DNA of 64,000 nucleotides from Janibacter limosus (GTDB lineage Bacteria; Actinomycetota; Actinomycetes; Actinomycetales; Dermatophilaceae): assembly GCF_004295485.1 (NCBI RefSeq), contig NZ_CP036164.1, positions 1,302,001 through 1,366,000 on the forward strand, written 5' to 3'. Below are positions 35,309-44,117 of the stretch, piece by piece. A model generated the notes under the pieces. It had not been told where the DNA came from. It saw nothing but the letters and a program-made list of their open reading frames with translations, and searched no databases. Position 1 is the stretch's first letter. The number at the start of each line of letters is the position of its first letter. The position numbers were made by a program, and so were the translations under genes.

Positions 35309-35346
35309 TTTGATCTGTGCCGTGCTAGTTTCTGGCCTAGATCAAA
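35309..35346. promoter_or_regulatory. Candidate PdxR operator between pdxR and pdxS
   Basis: TTTGATC (35309-35315) and GATCAAA (35340-35346) form a 7-bp inverted repeat with a 24-base spacer, which itself contains CTAG twice. It is centred in the divergent region about 40-80 bases before pdxS. Binding by PdxR is inference. Confidence 0.55.
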
Positions 35347-35387
35347 CATTGGCCCGGGTGCCGAGGCCACCGACGAGGGAGAAGACC

Positions 35388-36281
35388 ATGGGTAGCGACA
35401 CGACGACCGGGACCGCGCGGGTCAAGCGCGGCATGGCCGAGATGCTCAAGGGCGGCGTCATCATGGACGTCGTCACGCCGGAGCAGGCCAAGATCGCCGA
35501 GGACGCCGGTGCCGTGGCCGTCATGGCCCTCGAGCGCGTCCCCGCCGACATCCGGGCCCAGGGTGGCGTCTCCCGGATGAGCGACCCCGACATGATCGAC
35601 GGCATCATCGAGGCCGTCTCGATCCCCGTGATGGCCAAGGCGCGCATCGGCCACTTCGTCGAGGCGCAGATCCTGCAAGCACTCGGTGTCGACTACATCG
35701 ACGAGTCCGAGGTCCTCACGCCGGCCGACTACGCCAACCACATCGACAAGTGGAACTACACGGTCCCCTTCGTCTGCGGTGCGACCAACCTGGGCGAGGC
35801 GCTGCGCCGCATCACCGAGGGCGCGGCCATGATCCGCAGCAAGGGGGAGGCCGGCACCGGTGACGTCTCCAACGCGACCACGCACATGCGTCAGATCCGT
35901 CAGCAGATCGCCCGCCTGAGCACGATGGCCGAGGACGAGCTCTATGTCGCGGCCAAGGAGCTGCAGGCCCCCTACGAGCTCGTCAAGGAGGTCGCTGCCA
36001 ACGGCAAGCTGCCCGTCGTGCTCTTCACCGCTGGCGGCATCGCCACCCCCGCGGACGCCGCCATGATGATGCAGCTCGGCGCCGAGGGCGTCTTCGTCGG
36101 CTCCGGCATCTTCAAGTCCGGCAACCCCGTAGAGCGCGCCGAGGCGATCGTCAAGGCGACCACCTTCTTCGACGACCCGGACGCCCTGGCCAAGATCTCC
36201 CGCGGTCTCGGCGAGGCGATGGTCGGCATCAACGTCGACGAGATCCCCGAGCCGCACCGGCTGGCCGAGCGCGGCTGGTGA
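35388..36281 (+). CDS. pdxS: Pyridoxal 5'-phosphate synthase, PdxS subunit
   Basis: A 297-residue (beta/alpha)8 enzyme that makes PLP from ribose-5-phosphate, glyceraldehyde-3-phosphate and ammonia supplied by PdxT. Diagnostic segments are [29 protein letters not shown] and [13 protein letters not shown] (active-site Lys), and [11 protein letters not shown] at the phosphate site. ATG 35388 follows GAGGGAGAAGACC. The stop overlaps the pdxT GTG. Confidence 0.97.
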   Translation: MGSDTTTGTARVKRGMAEMLKGGVIMDVVTPEQAKIAEDAGAVAVMALERVPADIRAQGGVSRMSDPDMIDGIIEAVSIPVMAKARIGHFVEAQILQALGVDYIDESEVLTPADYANHIDKWNYTVPFVCGATNLGEALRRITEGAAMIRSKGEAGTGDVSNATTHMRQIRQQIARLSTMAEDELYVAAKELQAPYELVKEVAANGKLPVVLFTAGGIATPADAAMMMQLGAEGVFVGSGIFKSGNPVERAEAIVKATTFFDDPDALAKISRGLGEAMVGINVDEIPEPHRLAERGW

Positions 36282-36883
36282 CGACACCCGTCATCGGCGT
36301 CCTCGCGGTCCAGGGCGACGTCCGGGAGCACCGGGCAGCCCTGGAGTCCGCGGGCGCGTCGTCGGTGGCCGTGCGTCGCCCGGAGGAGCTGGCCACTGTG
36401 GAGGCCCTCGTCATTCCAGGAGGCGAGTCGACCACCATCGACAAGCTGACGCGCATCTTCGGGCTGCGGGACCCCCTTCGCTCCCGCATCGCCGACGGCA
36501 TGCCGGTCTACGGCAGCTGCGCCGGGATGATCCTGCTCGCCGACCGGATCCTCGACGGCCACCGCGACCAGCAGACCCTCGGTGGCCTCGACATCACGGT
36601 GCGCCGCAACGCCTTCGGCCGGCAGGTCGACTCCTACGAGACCGACCTCGAGGTGGCCGGCGTGGCCGGGGGGCCGGTGCGGGCCGTCTTCATCCGCGCC
36701 CCCTGGGTGGAGGCCTGCGGCCCCGACGTCGAGGTCCTCGCGAGCGTCGAGACCGAAGGGGGGCCCCGACCGGTCGTCGTCCGCCAGGGGCGCCTGCTGG
36801 CGACGAGCTTCCACCCCGAGGTGACGGGGGACCACAGGGTGCACGGGTTCTTCGTCGACATGGTGCGAGGGACGACCGCGTAA
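36278..36883 (+). CDS. pdxT: Pyridoxal 5'-phosphate synthase, glutaminase PdxT
   Basis: A 201-residue class I glutamine amidotransferase that feeds ammonia to PdxS. It shows [25 protein letters not shown], the nucleophile in [11 protein letters not shown], and the His-Glu pair in [12 protein letters not shown] 36278 overlaps the pdxS stop (GTGA), keeping the subunits coupled. Confidence 0.96.
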   Translation: MTTPVIGVLAVQGDVREHRAALESAGASSVAVRRPEELATVEALVIPGGESTTIDKLTRIFGLRDPLRSRIADGMPVYGSCAGMILLADRILDGHRDQQTLGGLDITVRRNAFGRQVDSYETDLEVAGVAGGPVRAVFIRAPWVEACGPDVEVLASVETEGGPRPVVVRQGRLLATSFHPEVTGDHRVHGFFVDMVRGTTA

Positions 36884-36927
36884 GATCCTTTTTCGGACCA
36901 CCTGCCAGCCACACCGAGGAGACCTAC

Positions 36928-37689
36928 GTGTCCGGCCACTCCAAATGGGCAACCACGAAGCACAAGAAGGCGGCGATCGACGCCAAGCGTGGCAAGCTCT
37001 TCGCCAAGCTCATCAAGTACATCGAGGTGGCCGCCCGCACGGGCGGCGGAGACCTCTCCGGCAACCCCACGCTCTACGACGCCGTGCAGAAGGCGAAGAA
37101 GAGCTCGGTCCCCAACGACAACATCGACCGCGCCATCAAGCGGGGCTCCGGTGCCGAGGCGGGCGGCTCCAACTGGGAGAACATCACCTACGAGGGTTAC
37201 GCCCCCGGCGGCGTGGCGATCCTCATCGAGTGCCTCACGGACAACAAGAACCGCGCGGCCACCGAGGTGCGTACCGCGCTGTCGCGCAACGGCGGCAACC
37301 TGGCCGACCCCAACTCGGTCGCCTACCTCTTCAACCGCAAGGGCATCGTCATGGTGCCCAAGGCGGAGCAGAGCGAGGACGACCTGCTGGAGATCGTGCT
37401 CGAGGCCGGTGCCGAGGAGATCAACGACTTCGGCGAGTCCTGGCAGATCGTGTCCGAGGCGACCGACTTCGTCGCGGTGCGGACCGCGCTGCAGGAGGCC
37501 GGCGTCGACTACGACTCCGCCGAGGCCTCATTCCTGCCGAGCATGCAGGTGCCCCTCGATGCAGACGGCGCCAAGAAGCTCATGCGGGTCGTCGACGCGC
37601 TCGAGGACAGCGACGACGTCCAGGACGTCTTCTCCAACGGAGACATCTCCGACGAGGTCATGGCCCAGCTCGAGGCCGAGGACGAGTGA
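36928..37689 (+). CDS. yebC: YebC/PmpR family protein (TACO1-like)
   Basis: A 253-residue protein of the DUF28 family. [24 protein letters not shown] and [21 protein letters not shown] are the signature. Homologues act as transcription regulators or as translation factors that relieve ribosome stalling; the role here is not distinguishable from sequence. GTG start at 36928, with CGAGGAGACC upstream. It precedes ruvC, the usual actinobacterial order. Confidence 0.95.
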   Translation: MSGHSKWATTKHKKAAIDAKRGKLFAKLIKYIEVAARTGGGDLSGNPTLYDAVQKAKKSSVPNDNIDRAIKRGSGAEAGGSNWENITYEGYAPGGVAILIECLTDNKNRAATEVRTALSRNGGNLADPNSVAYLFNRKGIVMVPKAEQSEDDLLEIVLEAGAEEINDFGESWQIVSEATDFVAVRTALQEAGVDYDSAEASFLPSMQVPLDADGAKKLMRVVDALEDSDDVQDVFSNGDISDEVMAQLEAEDE

Positions 37690-37739
37690 CCCGGCGTGTC
37701 GGCGGCGCCCTGCGCGCCGTCGACACGTAACCTCGACCA

Positions 37740-37751
37740 GAACAGGTGTTC
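37740..37751 (+). promoter_or_regulatory. Candidate LexA (SOS) box upstream of ruvCAB
   Basis: GAAC-AGGT-GTTC, followed by GA, fits the Gram-positive/actinobacterial LexA core GAAC-N4-GTTC. It lies 23 bases before the ruvC start and after the yebC stop, where a DNA-damage-inducible ruv promoter would be. Not tested. Confidence 0.7.
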
Positions 37752-37774
37752 GAGTCGAGAGCGGGAGGACGCAC

Positions 37775-38311
37775 GTGCGAGTGCTGGGCGTGGACCCCGG
37801 GCTGACCCGCTGCGGACTCGGCGTCGTCGAAGGGGAGGCCCGCGCCCTGCGCATGGTGGCCGTCGGCGTCGTACGCACCTCCGCGGAGCGTGACACCGGC
37901 GATCGCCTCGCCTACGTGCAGGACGAGCTCGACGCCTGGCTCGACCGCTTCACCCCTGATGTCATCGCCCTGGAGCGGGTCTACGCCGCCGAGCACGTCC
38001 CCACCGTCATGACGACCGCCCAGGTCAGCGGGCTGGTGCTCCTCGCCGGCGCCCGACGCGGACTGCCGGTCGTCCTGCACACCCCCACCGAGGTCAAGGC
38101 AGCCGTCACCGGCTCCGGCCGAGCAGACAAGGCCCAGATCACGACCATGGTCACCCGCATCCTCTCCCTCACCGAGGCCCCCAAGCCGGCCGACGCCGCC
38201 GACGCGCTGGCCCTGGCGATCTGCCACCAGTGGCGGGGCGCGGGCAACACCCGTCGGGCCCTGGCCGCGGCGAGCGAGCGGGCCCGCCTGCGATCGGTGG
38301 CCGGAGCATGA
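37775..38311 (+). CDS. ruvC: Holliday junction resolvase RuvC
   Basis: A 178-residue RNase H-fold endonuclease that cuts Holliday junctions. Acidic catalytic residues are in [12 protein letters not shown] (Asp), [10 protein letters not shown] (Glu) and [13 protein letters not shown] (Asp pair). GTG 37775 follows GCGGGAGGAC. The stop overlaps the ruvA ATG. Confidence 0.96.
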   Translation: MRVLGVDPGLTRCGLGVVEGEARALRMVAVGVVRTSAERDTGDRLAYVQDELDAWLDRFTPDVIALERVYAAEHVPTVMTTAQVSGLVLLAGARRGLPVVLHTPTEVKAAVTGSGRADKAQITTMVTRILSLTEAPKPADAADALALAICHQWRGAGNTRRALAAASERARLRSVAGA

Positions 38312-38901
38312 TCGCGTCCGTCACGGGTACCGCCCAGCACGTCGGTCTCGACCGCGTCGTCGTCGACGTGCACGGGATCGGGCTGCTCGTGCACACACCA
38401 CCGTCGGTGGCGGCCAGCTGCCGCACCGGCTCACCCGTGGCCCTGTCGACGAGCATGGTCGTGCGCGAGGACTCGCTGACGATCTACGGCTTCGCCACGG
38501 CGGGGGAGCGGGACACCTTCGAGCTGGCCCAGACCGTCAGCGGGGTCGGGCCTCGGGTTGCGCTGGCCATCCTGTCGGTCCTCAGCCCGGACGAGCTGTC
38601 CGCAGCCGTCGCCGCAGAGGACATCGCCACCCTCACCAAGGTCCCCGGCATCGGCAAGAAGGGCGCCGAGCGGATCGCGCTCGAGCTGCGGGACAAGCTG
38701 CCCCGGGTCCCCGGGGCCGCGACGGCGACCGGCACCGCGGTCACGGCCGGCGCGTGGCAGGAGCATGTGACCGATGCCCTGGTCGGTCTGGGCTACTCCA
38801 CCAAGCAGTCCAGTGACGCGGTGGCCAAGGTCGCCGACGAGCACGGCAGCGGGGATGTCTCCAGCGCCCTGCGCGCCGCCCTGCAGGTGCTGGCCCGGTG
38901 A
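38308..38901 (+). CDS. ruvA: Holliday junction ATP-dependent helicase, RuvA subunit
   Basis: A 197-residue junction-binding subunit. The N-terminal OB-fold is [21 protein letters not shown], two HhH motifs are in [13 protein letters not shown] and [12 protein letters not shown], and the C-terminal UBA-like domain III that contacts RuvB is [19 protein letters not shown] 38308 overlaps ruvC; its stop overlaps ruvB. Confidence 0.96.
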   Translation: MIASVTGTAQHVGLDRVVVDVHGIGLLVHTPPSVAASCRTGSPVALSTSMVVREDSLTIYGFATAGERDTFELAQTVSGVGPRVALAILSVLSPDELSAAVAAEDIATLTKVPGIGKKGAERIALELRDKLPRVPGAATATGTAVTAGAWQEHVTDALVGLGYSTKQSSDAVAKVADEHGSGDVSSALRAALQVLAR

Positions 38902-40019
38902 GCGGCTTCAGCTCCGAGATCCGCGTTGCCGACGAGGACCCCCGCGAGGGCGACGGGTCCTTCGACGCGACGGCCCGCATCGTCGACGCCGGCGGCACCG
39001 ACGACGACGGGACCGTCGAGGCGGCCCTGCGACCGCGCCGCCTGTCGGAGTTCCCCGGCCAGCCCAAGGTCCGCGACCAGCTGGGTCTGGTCCTCGAGGC
39101 AGCCCGACGCCGTGGCTCACCGCCCGACCACGTCCTGCTCTCGGGCCCACCCGGGCTGGGCAAGACGACCTTGGCGATGATCGTCGCGGCCGAGCTCGAG
39201 CAGCCCATCCGGGTGACCTCCGGGCCGGCCATCCAGCATGCCGGTGACCTGGCCTCGGTCCTGTCCTCGCTCGTCGAGGGCGAGGTCCTCTTCCTCGACG
39301 AGATCCACCGCATGTCCCGGCCGGCGGAGGAGATGCTCTACCTCGCGATGGAGGACTTCCGGGTCGACGTCATCGTGGGCAAGGGACCGGGTGCGACCGC
39401 CATCCCGCTGGAGCTACCCCCCTTCACCGTCGTCGGCGCCACCACCCGGGCCGGCCTGCTGCCGGCGCCGCTGCGCGACCGCTTCGGCTTCACCGGGCAC
39501 CTCGACTTCTACGAGGTCGCCGATCTGGAGCGGATCCTGCAGCGCAGCGCCCGTCTGCTGTCCGTGCCGGCCGACGCGGACGCGCTGGCCGAGATCGCCC
39601 TGCGCTCACGGGGCACCCCACGCGTCGCCAACCGACTGCTGCGACGGGTGCGCGACTGGGCGCAGGTGCACGGGTCCGGCCACGTCGACCTGACGGCCGC
39701 CCAGTCGGCGCTGAGCCTCTTCGACGTCGACGAGGTCGGGCTGGACCGCCTGGACCGCGCCGTCCTCGAGGCCATGTGCCGCAGGTTCGGCGGGGGACCG
39801 GTGGGGCTGTCGACCCTGGCGGTGGCCGTCGGGGAGGAGACCGACACCGTCGAGACGGTCGCCGAGCCCTACCTGGTGCGGCAGGGCTACATCGTGCGCA
39901 GCCCGCGTGGCCGGCTGGCCACGCCCATGGCGTGGCAGCACCTCGGCCTCACCCCGCCCCCGGGGGCCCAACCGCCCCTTCAGCTGCCCGAGGCGTCCGA
40001 CGGCGGCCGTTTCGGCTGA
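38898..40019 (+). CDS. ruvB: Holliday junction branch migration ATPase RuvB
   Basis: A 373-residue AAA+ motor. It shows [12 protein letters not shown], Walker [10 protein letters not shown] (about residues 76-84), Walker [10 protein letters not shown], sensor 1 region [20 protein letters not shown] and a C-terminal winged helix ([15 protein letters not shown]). The first 35 residues are a variable acidic extension, and the 25-residue tail after WQHLGL is Pro-rich. GTG start overlaps ruvA. Confidence 0.96.
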   Translation: MSGFSSEIRVADEDPREGDGSFDATARIVDAGGTDDDGTVEAALRPRRLSEFPGQPKVRDQLGLVLEAARRRGSPPDHVLLSGPPGLGKTTLAMIVAAELEQPIRVTSGPAIQHAGDLASVLSSLVEGEVLFLDEIHRMSRPAEEMLYLAMEDFRVDVIVGKGPGATAIPLELPPFTVVGATTRAGLLPAPLRDRFGFTGHLDFYEVADLERILQRSARLLSVPADADALAEIALRSRGTPRVANRLLRRVRDWAQVHGSGHVDLTAAQSALSLFDVDEVGLDRLDRAVLEAMCRRFGGGPVGLSTLAVAVGEETDTVETVAEPYLVRQGYIVRSPRGRLATPMAWQHLGLTPPPGAQPPLQLPEASDGGRFG

Positions 40020-40052
40020 TGCACAGCCGAAACTTCTCGGCCGTCGTGTCCG

Positions 40053-40111
40053 TTGGTGACGTCGGTGACGTCTGACCTAGACTCGACCCTTGGCTCGGGT
40101 CCACCCGAGCC
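40053..40111 (+). promoter_or_regulatory. Possible yajC-secDF promoter and leader hairpin
   Basis: TTGGTG (40053) and TAGACT (40078) could serve as -35 and -10, although the 19-base spacer is long. The spacer contains a GGTGACGTC direct repeat. GGCTCGGGT/ACCCGAGCC (40092-40111) forms a tight hairpin in the leader, perhaps the ruvCAB terminator. Tentative. Confidence 0.35.
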
Positions 40112-40158
40112 TCTGCGACGTCCCCCGACCGACCAGTCCCGACTCAGGAAGTCCCCTC

Positions 40159-40464
40159 ATGAATCAAGGCTCGCAGACCGCCAGCCTGCTCCTGCTGCTC
40201 CTCCCGCTCGTGCTCATCGGCTTCATGCTCTGGTCGGCACGTCGGCGGCAGCGCACGATGGCCGAGTTCTCGGCCTCCCTGCAGGTCGGAGACGAGGTCT
40301 TCACGACCTCCGGCATCCTCGGACGGATCATCGAGCTCGACGATGACCGAGCGCGTCTGGAGGTGGCTCCGGGCACCGTGCTGACCTTCGACCGTCGAGC
40401 CATCGGCATGAAGGCCGAGGGCCCGGCTGCGGCATCCACCACCGAGCAGGGCGGACAGGACTGA
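40159..40464 (+). CDS. yajC: Preprotein translocase subunit YajC
   Basis: A 101-residue single-span membrane protein (helix about residues 8-26: SLLLLLLPLVLIGFMLW) with a cytoplasmic domain VGDEVFTTSGILGRIIEL typical of YajC. It associates with SecDF. The ATG at 40159 is preceded by CAGGAAG. One base separates its stop from secD. Confidence 0.93.
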   Translation: MNQGSQTASLLLLLLPLVLIGFMLWSARRRQRTMAEFSASLQVGDEVFTTSGILGRIIELDDDRARLEVAPGTVLTFDRRAIGMKAEGPAAASTTEQGGQD

Positions 40465-40465
40465 G

Positions 40466-42367
40466 ATGGCTGAGCGTCGACGCAGCAAGGACACCGCCCG
40501 CAAGGACCACGCCAAGCGCACCCTGATGTGGCTCTTCGCCGGGATCATCGTCCTCACCGGCGCGTTGGGCTTCGGGGTCGTCCAGAAGGACGCGACGTGG
40601 GCCCCACGGCTGGGTCTCGACCTGGCCGGCGGCACCCAGATCGTGCTCGCCCCCCGGGTGACCGGTGGCGGCAGCGTCTCCCAGGAGCAGCTCGCCGAGG
40701 CGCGCGACATCATCGTCCAGCGCATCGACTCGCAGGGCACCACCGGTGCCGAGGTGACCACGCAGGGCGACTCCAACATCGTCGTCGCGATGCCGGGCAC
40801 CCCGACCAAGGAGCAGGAGGACGCGATCGCGGCGTCCTCGCAGATGCAGTTCCGTCCCGTGCTGGCCACCGCCGTCGGCGACCCGGCGCTGCTGGAGCCG
40901 CAGCCCTCGGACACCAGCTCGTCCGGCTCCTCGAGCCCGACCTCCAAGGGCTCCGCGTCCGACGACAAGAAGACGACCACGCCGAGCGCCAGCCGTAGCG
41001 AGACCCCGGCCTCCCGCGACGAGGCCCGCACGGCGGCGCCGACGAGCTCGCCGACCAGCGCCAAGACCTCGTCCCCCAAGGCCAGCGCGTCCACGACCTC
41101 GTCGGCGAAGCCCTCGACGAGCGCACCCGCCGACCCGGCCCAGCAGAGCTGGAAGCCCTCGGCCGAGCCGACCGGTCCGATGGACCCCAACAACATCTCC
41201 ACCGAGGTCTGGAAGAAGTTCCAGGACCTCGACTGCTCCAAGCCGCCCGAGCAGGTGCCGTCCGGGCAGGAGAAGGAGCCGATCGTCGCCTGCAAGCAGG
41301 ACGGCTCGATCAAGTACGTCCTCGGACCGGTCGTCGTGGCCGGTACCGAGATCGCCAACGCCGAGGCCGGCTATCGCGTCGGTCCGCAGGGGCAGCAGAC
41401 CAACGAGCCCGAGATCTCGCTCACGCTGACGAGCAAGGGCCGCGGTGAGTACGGCGACATCTCGAAGCAGATGGTCCAGATGCCCAGCCTGCAGCCGCCG
41501 GTCAACCCGCCCGGCTCCTACAACGCGCTGGCTGCCGTCCTCGACTCGCAGGTCCTCATCGACCCCGGCTTCAACGAGGCCATCCCCAGTGGCCAGGCGA
41601 GCATCTCCGGCTTCACCATCGAGGAGGCCCGCAGCCTGGCCAAGTCCCTGAAGTTCGGTGCTCTGCCGCTGTCCTTCGACGTGCAGACCCGCCAGGAGAT
41701 CAGCCCGACCCTGGGCTCGGAGCAGCTGCGCTACGGCATCATCGCCGGCATCATCGGGCTGCTCATCGTCTTCGGCTACGCCATGGTCCAGTACCGCGCG
41801 CTGTCGATCGTCGTCGTGGGCTCGATGCTCATCGCCTTCGCGGTCACCTATCTGGCCATCGCGTTGCTGGCCTGGGGCTACAACTACCGGCTCGACATGG
41901 CGGGGGTGACAGGTCTGATCATCGCCATCGGCGTGACGGCCGACAGCTTCATCGTCTACTTCGAGAGAGTCAGGGACGAGCTGCGCGAAGGGAGGAACCT
42001 GCGCGCCGCGGTCGAGGCCGGGTGGGCCCGCGCCAAGGGCACGATCCTCGTCGCCGACGGCGTCAACTTCCTCGCGGCGGTCATCCTCTACGTCCTGGCC
42101 AGCTCCGGGGTGCGAGGGTTCGCCTTCACGCTCGGCCTGACGACGCTGATCGACCTCGCGATCTTCTGGCTCTTCACCCACCCGATGCTCACCATCCTGG
42201 CCCGCGGCAAGTTCTTCGCCTCCGGCCACCCGTGGTCCGGCTTCGACGTCAACACGCTGCGCCAGGCCAAGGTGCGCTACAAGGGGCGGGGCAACTTCGA
42301 CATCGAGGGCGGCCCGGCCGATCGTGACAACCCGGCGCAGGTGCCGGCAGAGGGAGGCGCACGATGA
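40466..42367 (+). CDS. secD: Protein translocase subunit SecD
   Basis: A 633-residue RND-type membrane protein that uses the proton gradient to help pull exported proteins through SecYEG. The N-terminal helix is followed by LGLDLAGGTQIVLAP, the P1 periplasmic domain, and six C-terminal helices with DMAGVTGLIIAIGVTADSFIV and ERVRDELREGRN. A low-complexity Ser/Thr/Pro/Ala insert of about 75 residues (roughly 150-230) splits the extracytoplasmic domain, longer than in E. coli SecD. The stop overlaps secF. Confidence 0.96.
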   Translation: MAERRRSKDTARKDHAKRTLMWLFAGIIVLTGALGFGVVQKDATWAPRLGLDLAGGTQIVLAPRVTGGGSVSQEQLAEARDIIVQRIDSQGTTGAEVTTQGDSNIVVAMPGTPTKEQEDAIAASSQMQFRPVLATAVGDPALLEPQPSDTSSSGSSSPTSKGSASDDKKTTTPSASRSETPASRDEARTAAPTSSPTSAKTSSPKASASTTSSAKPSTSAPADPAQQSWKPSAEPTGPMDPNNISTEVWKKFQDLDCSKPPEQVPSGQEKEPIVACKQDGSIKYVLGPVVVAGTEIANAEAGYRVGPQGQQTNEPEISLTLTSKGRGEYGDISKQMVQMPSLQPPVNPPGSYNALAAVLDSQVLIDPGFNEAIPSGQASISGFTIEEARSLAKSLKFGALPLSFDVQTRQEISPTLGSEQLRYGIIAGIIGLLIVFGYAMVQYRALSIVVVGSMLIAFAVTYLAIALLAWGYNYRLDMAGVTGLIIAIGVTADSFIVYFERVRDELREGRNLRAAVEAGWARAKGTILVADGVNFLAAVILYVLASSGVRGFAFTLGLTTLIDLAIFWLFTHPMLTILARGKFFASGHPWSGFDVNTLRQAKVRYKGRGNFDIEGGPADRDNPAQVPAEGGAR

Positions 42368-43581
42368 GCCGCATGGCGGACTGGGGCAACGACCTCTACA
42401 CCGGACGCCGGTCGATCGACTTCGTCGGCAAGTCGAAGAAGTGGTACATCTACTCGGCCGTCATCATGGCGATCGCCGCGCTGGGCTTCGTCGTGCGACC
42501 GATCAACCTCAGCCTCGAGTTCACCGGCGGGTCCGAGTTCCGGGTCGCCACGCAGTCGGCGCCGGCCAACTACGAGGACCTTGCCACCGGGGCGGTGCGC
42601 GACATCGCCGGAGCAGGTTCGTCGGCCAATGTCTCCACTCTCGGTGGCAGCACCGTGCGGGTGCAGACCGAGGAGCTGAGCGCCGACGAGGCGCGCGAGG
42701 TCTCCGGGGCGCTGTCCGAGGCCTTCGACGTGCAGGGCAACAAGGTCAGCTCCAACTTCATCGGGCCCTCGTGGGGCAAGTCGGTCAGCCAGCAGGCCCT
42801 GCGGGCGCTCGTCGTCTTCATCGTCCTGACGACGGCGATGATGGCGTTGTACTACCGCAACCTCAAGATGGCGCTGGCGTCGATGATCGCGTTGGCGCAC
42901 GACATGCTCATCACGGTCGGCATCTACAGCTGGACCGGCTTCGAGGTGTCGCCGGCGACGATGATCGGGTTCCTCACCGTCCTGGGCTACTCGCTCTACG
43001 ACACCGTGGTCGTCTTCGACCACGTCAAGGAAAACACCCGAGCCGCCTTCGCCAACCGCCGGATGAGCTTCGACCGCGCGGCCAACCTGGCGGTCAACCA
43101 GACCCTGGTGCGCTCGATCAACACCACGGTGATCGCCAACCTGCCGGTCGTCGCCGTGATCATCATCGGCTTCGCCGTGCTCGGCCCGGGGACCCTCCTG
43201 GACCTCTCGCTGGCGCTCTTCGTCGGTACCACGGTCGGCGCCTTCTCGTCCGTCTTCATCGCGACGCCACTGCTGGTGGACCTGCGACGCAAGGACCCCG
43301 AGGTCGTCAAGCTGGCCAAGGAGGCGCAGAAGTACCAGGCACGGCAGTCGCGCGAGCCCGCACTGGCCACGGCGGGCGCCCCGGCCTCCGCAGCGGTGAG
43401 CAGCCCGGTGACGTCGCCGCAGGCACGCGAGACCGGGTCGTCCGCGCCGTCCGATGACGCTCCGGACGCGTCGGGGGAGGCGCAGACCGTCACCGGACGC
43501 AAGGTCCACAAGTACGCCCAGTCCAGTGGCCCGCGCAACCAACCCAAGAAGACCCCGCGCAACCGCCGGGGCAAGGAGTGA
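42364..43581 (+). CDS. secF: Protein translocase subunit SecF
   Basis: A 405-residue partner of SecD. It has the first membrane helix at WYIYSAVIMAIAALGFV, then NLSLEFTGGSEF, and C-terminal helices with GYSLYDTVVVFDHVKEN (the SecF motif). A ~70-residue charged cytoplasmic tail ends with GNRRGK-like basic residues. ATG 42364 overlaps secD; its stop overlaps apt. Confidence 0.96.
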   Translation: MSRMADWGNDLYTGRRSIDFVGKSKKWYIYSAVIMAIAALGFVVRPINLSLEFTGGSEFRVATQSAPANYEDLATGAVRDIAGAGSSANVSTLGGSTVRVQTEELSADEAREVSGALSEAFDVQGNKVSSNFIGPSWGKSVSQQALRALVVFIVLTTAMMALYYRNLKMALASMIALAHDMLITVGIYSWTGFEVSPATMIGFLTVLGYSLYDTVVVFDHVKENTRAAFANRRMSFDRAANLAVNQTLVRSINTTVIANLPVVAVIIIGFAVLGPGTLLDLSLALFVGTTVGAFSSVFIATPLLVDLRRKDPEVVKLAKEAQKYQARQSREPALATAGAPASAAVSSPVTSPQARETGSSAPSDDAPDASGEAQTVTGRKVHKYAQSSGPRNQPKKTPRNRRGKE

Positions 43582-44108
43582 GCGCAGCCTCGCTCGAGCA
43601 GCGGATTCTCGGCGCGCTGCGCGACATCCCCGACTTCCCCGAGCCCGGTGTCACCTTCAAGGACATCACCCCGCTGATCGCGGATGCCGAGCTCTTCGCC
43701 GAGGTCGTGCGCGCCCACGCGCAGCCGTGGCAGGGGAGCGTCGACGCCGTCGCCGGCCTGGAGGCGCGGGGATTCATCTTCGGCGCAGCCATCGCCGTGC
43801 ACCTGGGGCTGGGCTTCATCCCGGTGCGCAAGGGCGGCAAGCTGCCCGGCCCGACGGTGGGTGTCGACTACGCGCTCGAGTACGGCACGGCACGCATTGA
43901 GATCCACGAGGACGCGGTGGCACAAGGCTCCCGGGTGCTCGTCGTGGACGACGTCCTGGCGACCGGTGGGACGGCCGCTGCGGCCTGCACCTTGCTCGAG
44001 TCCTGCGGGGCCGTGGTGCCCGGTGTCGAGATCCTCGTGGAGATCGAGGCGCTGCGCGGTCGAGACGCTCTGGCAGGTCGTGCCGTGCGGAGCCTGGTCA
44101 CGGTCTAG
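43578..44108 (+). CDS. apt: Adenine phosphoribosyltransferase
   Basis: A 176-residue purine salvage enzyme forming AMP from adenine and PRPP. PRPP motif VLVVDDVLATGGTAAAA (about residues 118-134), and GLEARGFIFGAAIA as the flexible loop region. GTG 43578 overlaps the secF stop. The secF-apt-rel order is conserved in actinobacteria. Confidence 0.95.
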   Translation: MSAASLEQRILGALRDIPDFPEPGVTFKDITPLIADAELFAEVVRAHAQPWQGSVDAVAGLEARGFIFGAAIAVHLGLGFIPVRKGGKLPGPTVGVDYALEYGTARIEIHEDAVAQGSRVLVVDDVLATGGTAAAACTLLESCGAVVPGVEILVEIEALRGRDALAGRAVRSLVTV

Positions 44109-44117
44109 GCTCCCTGC

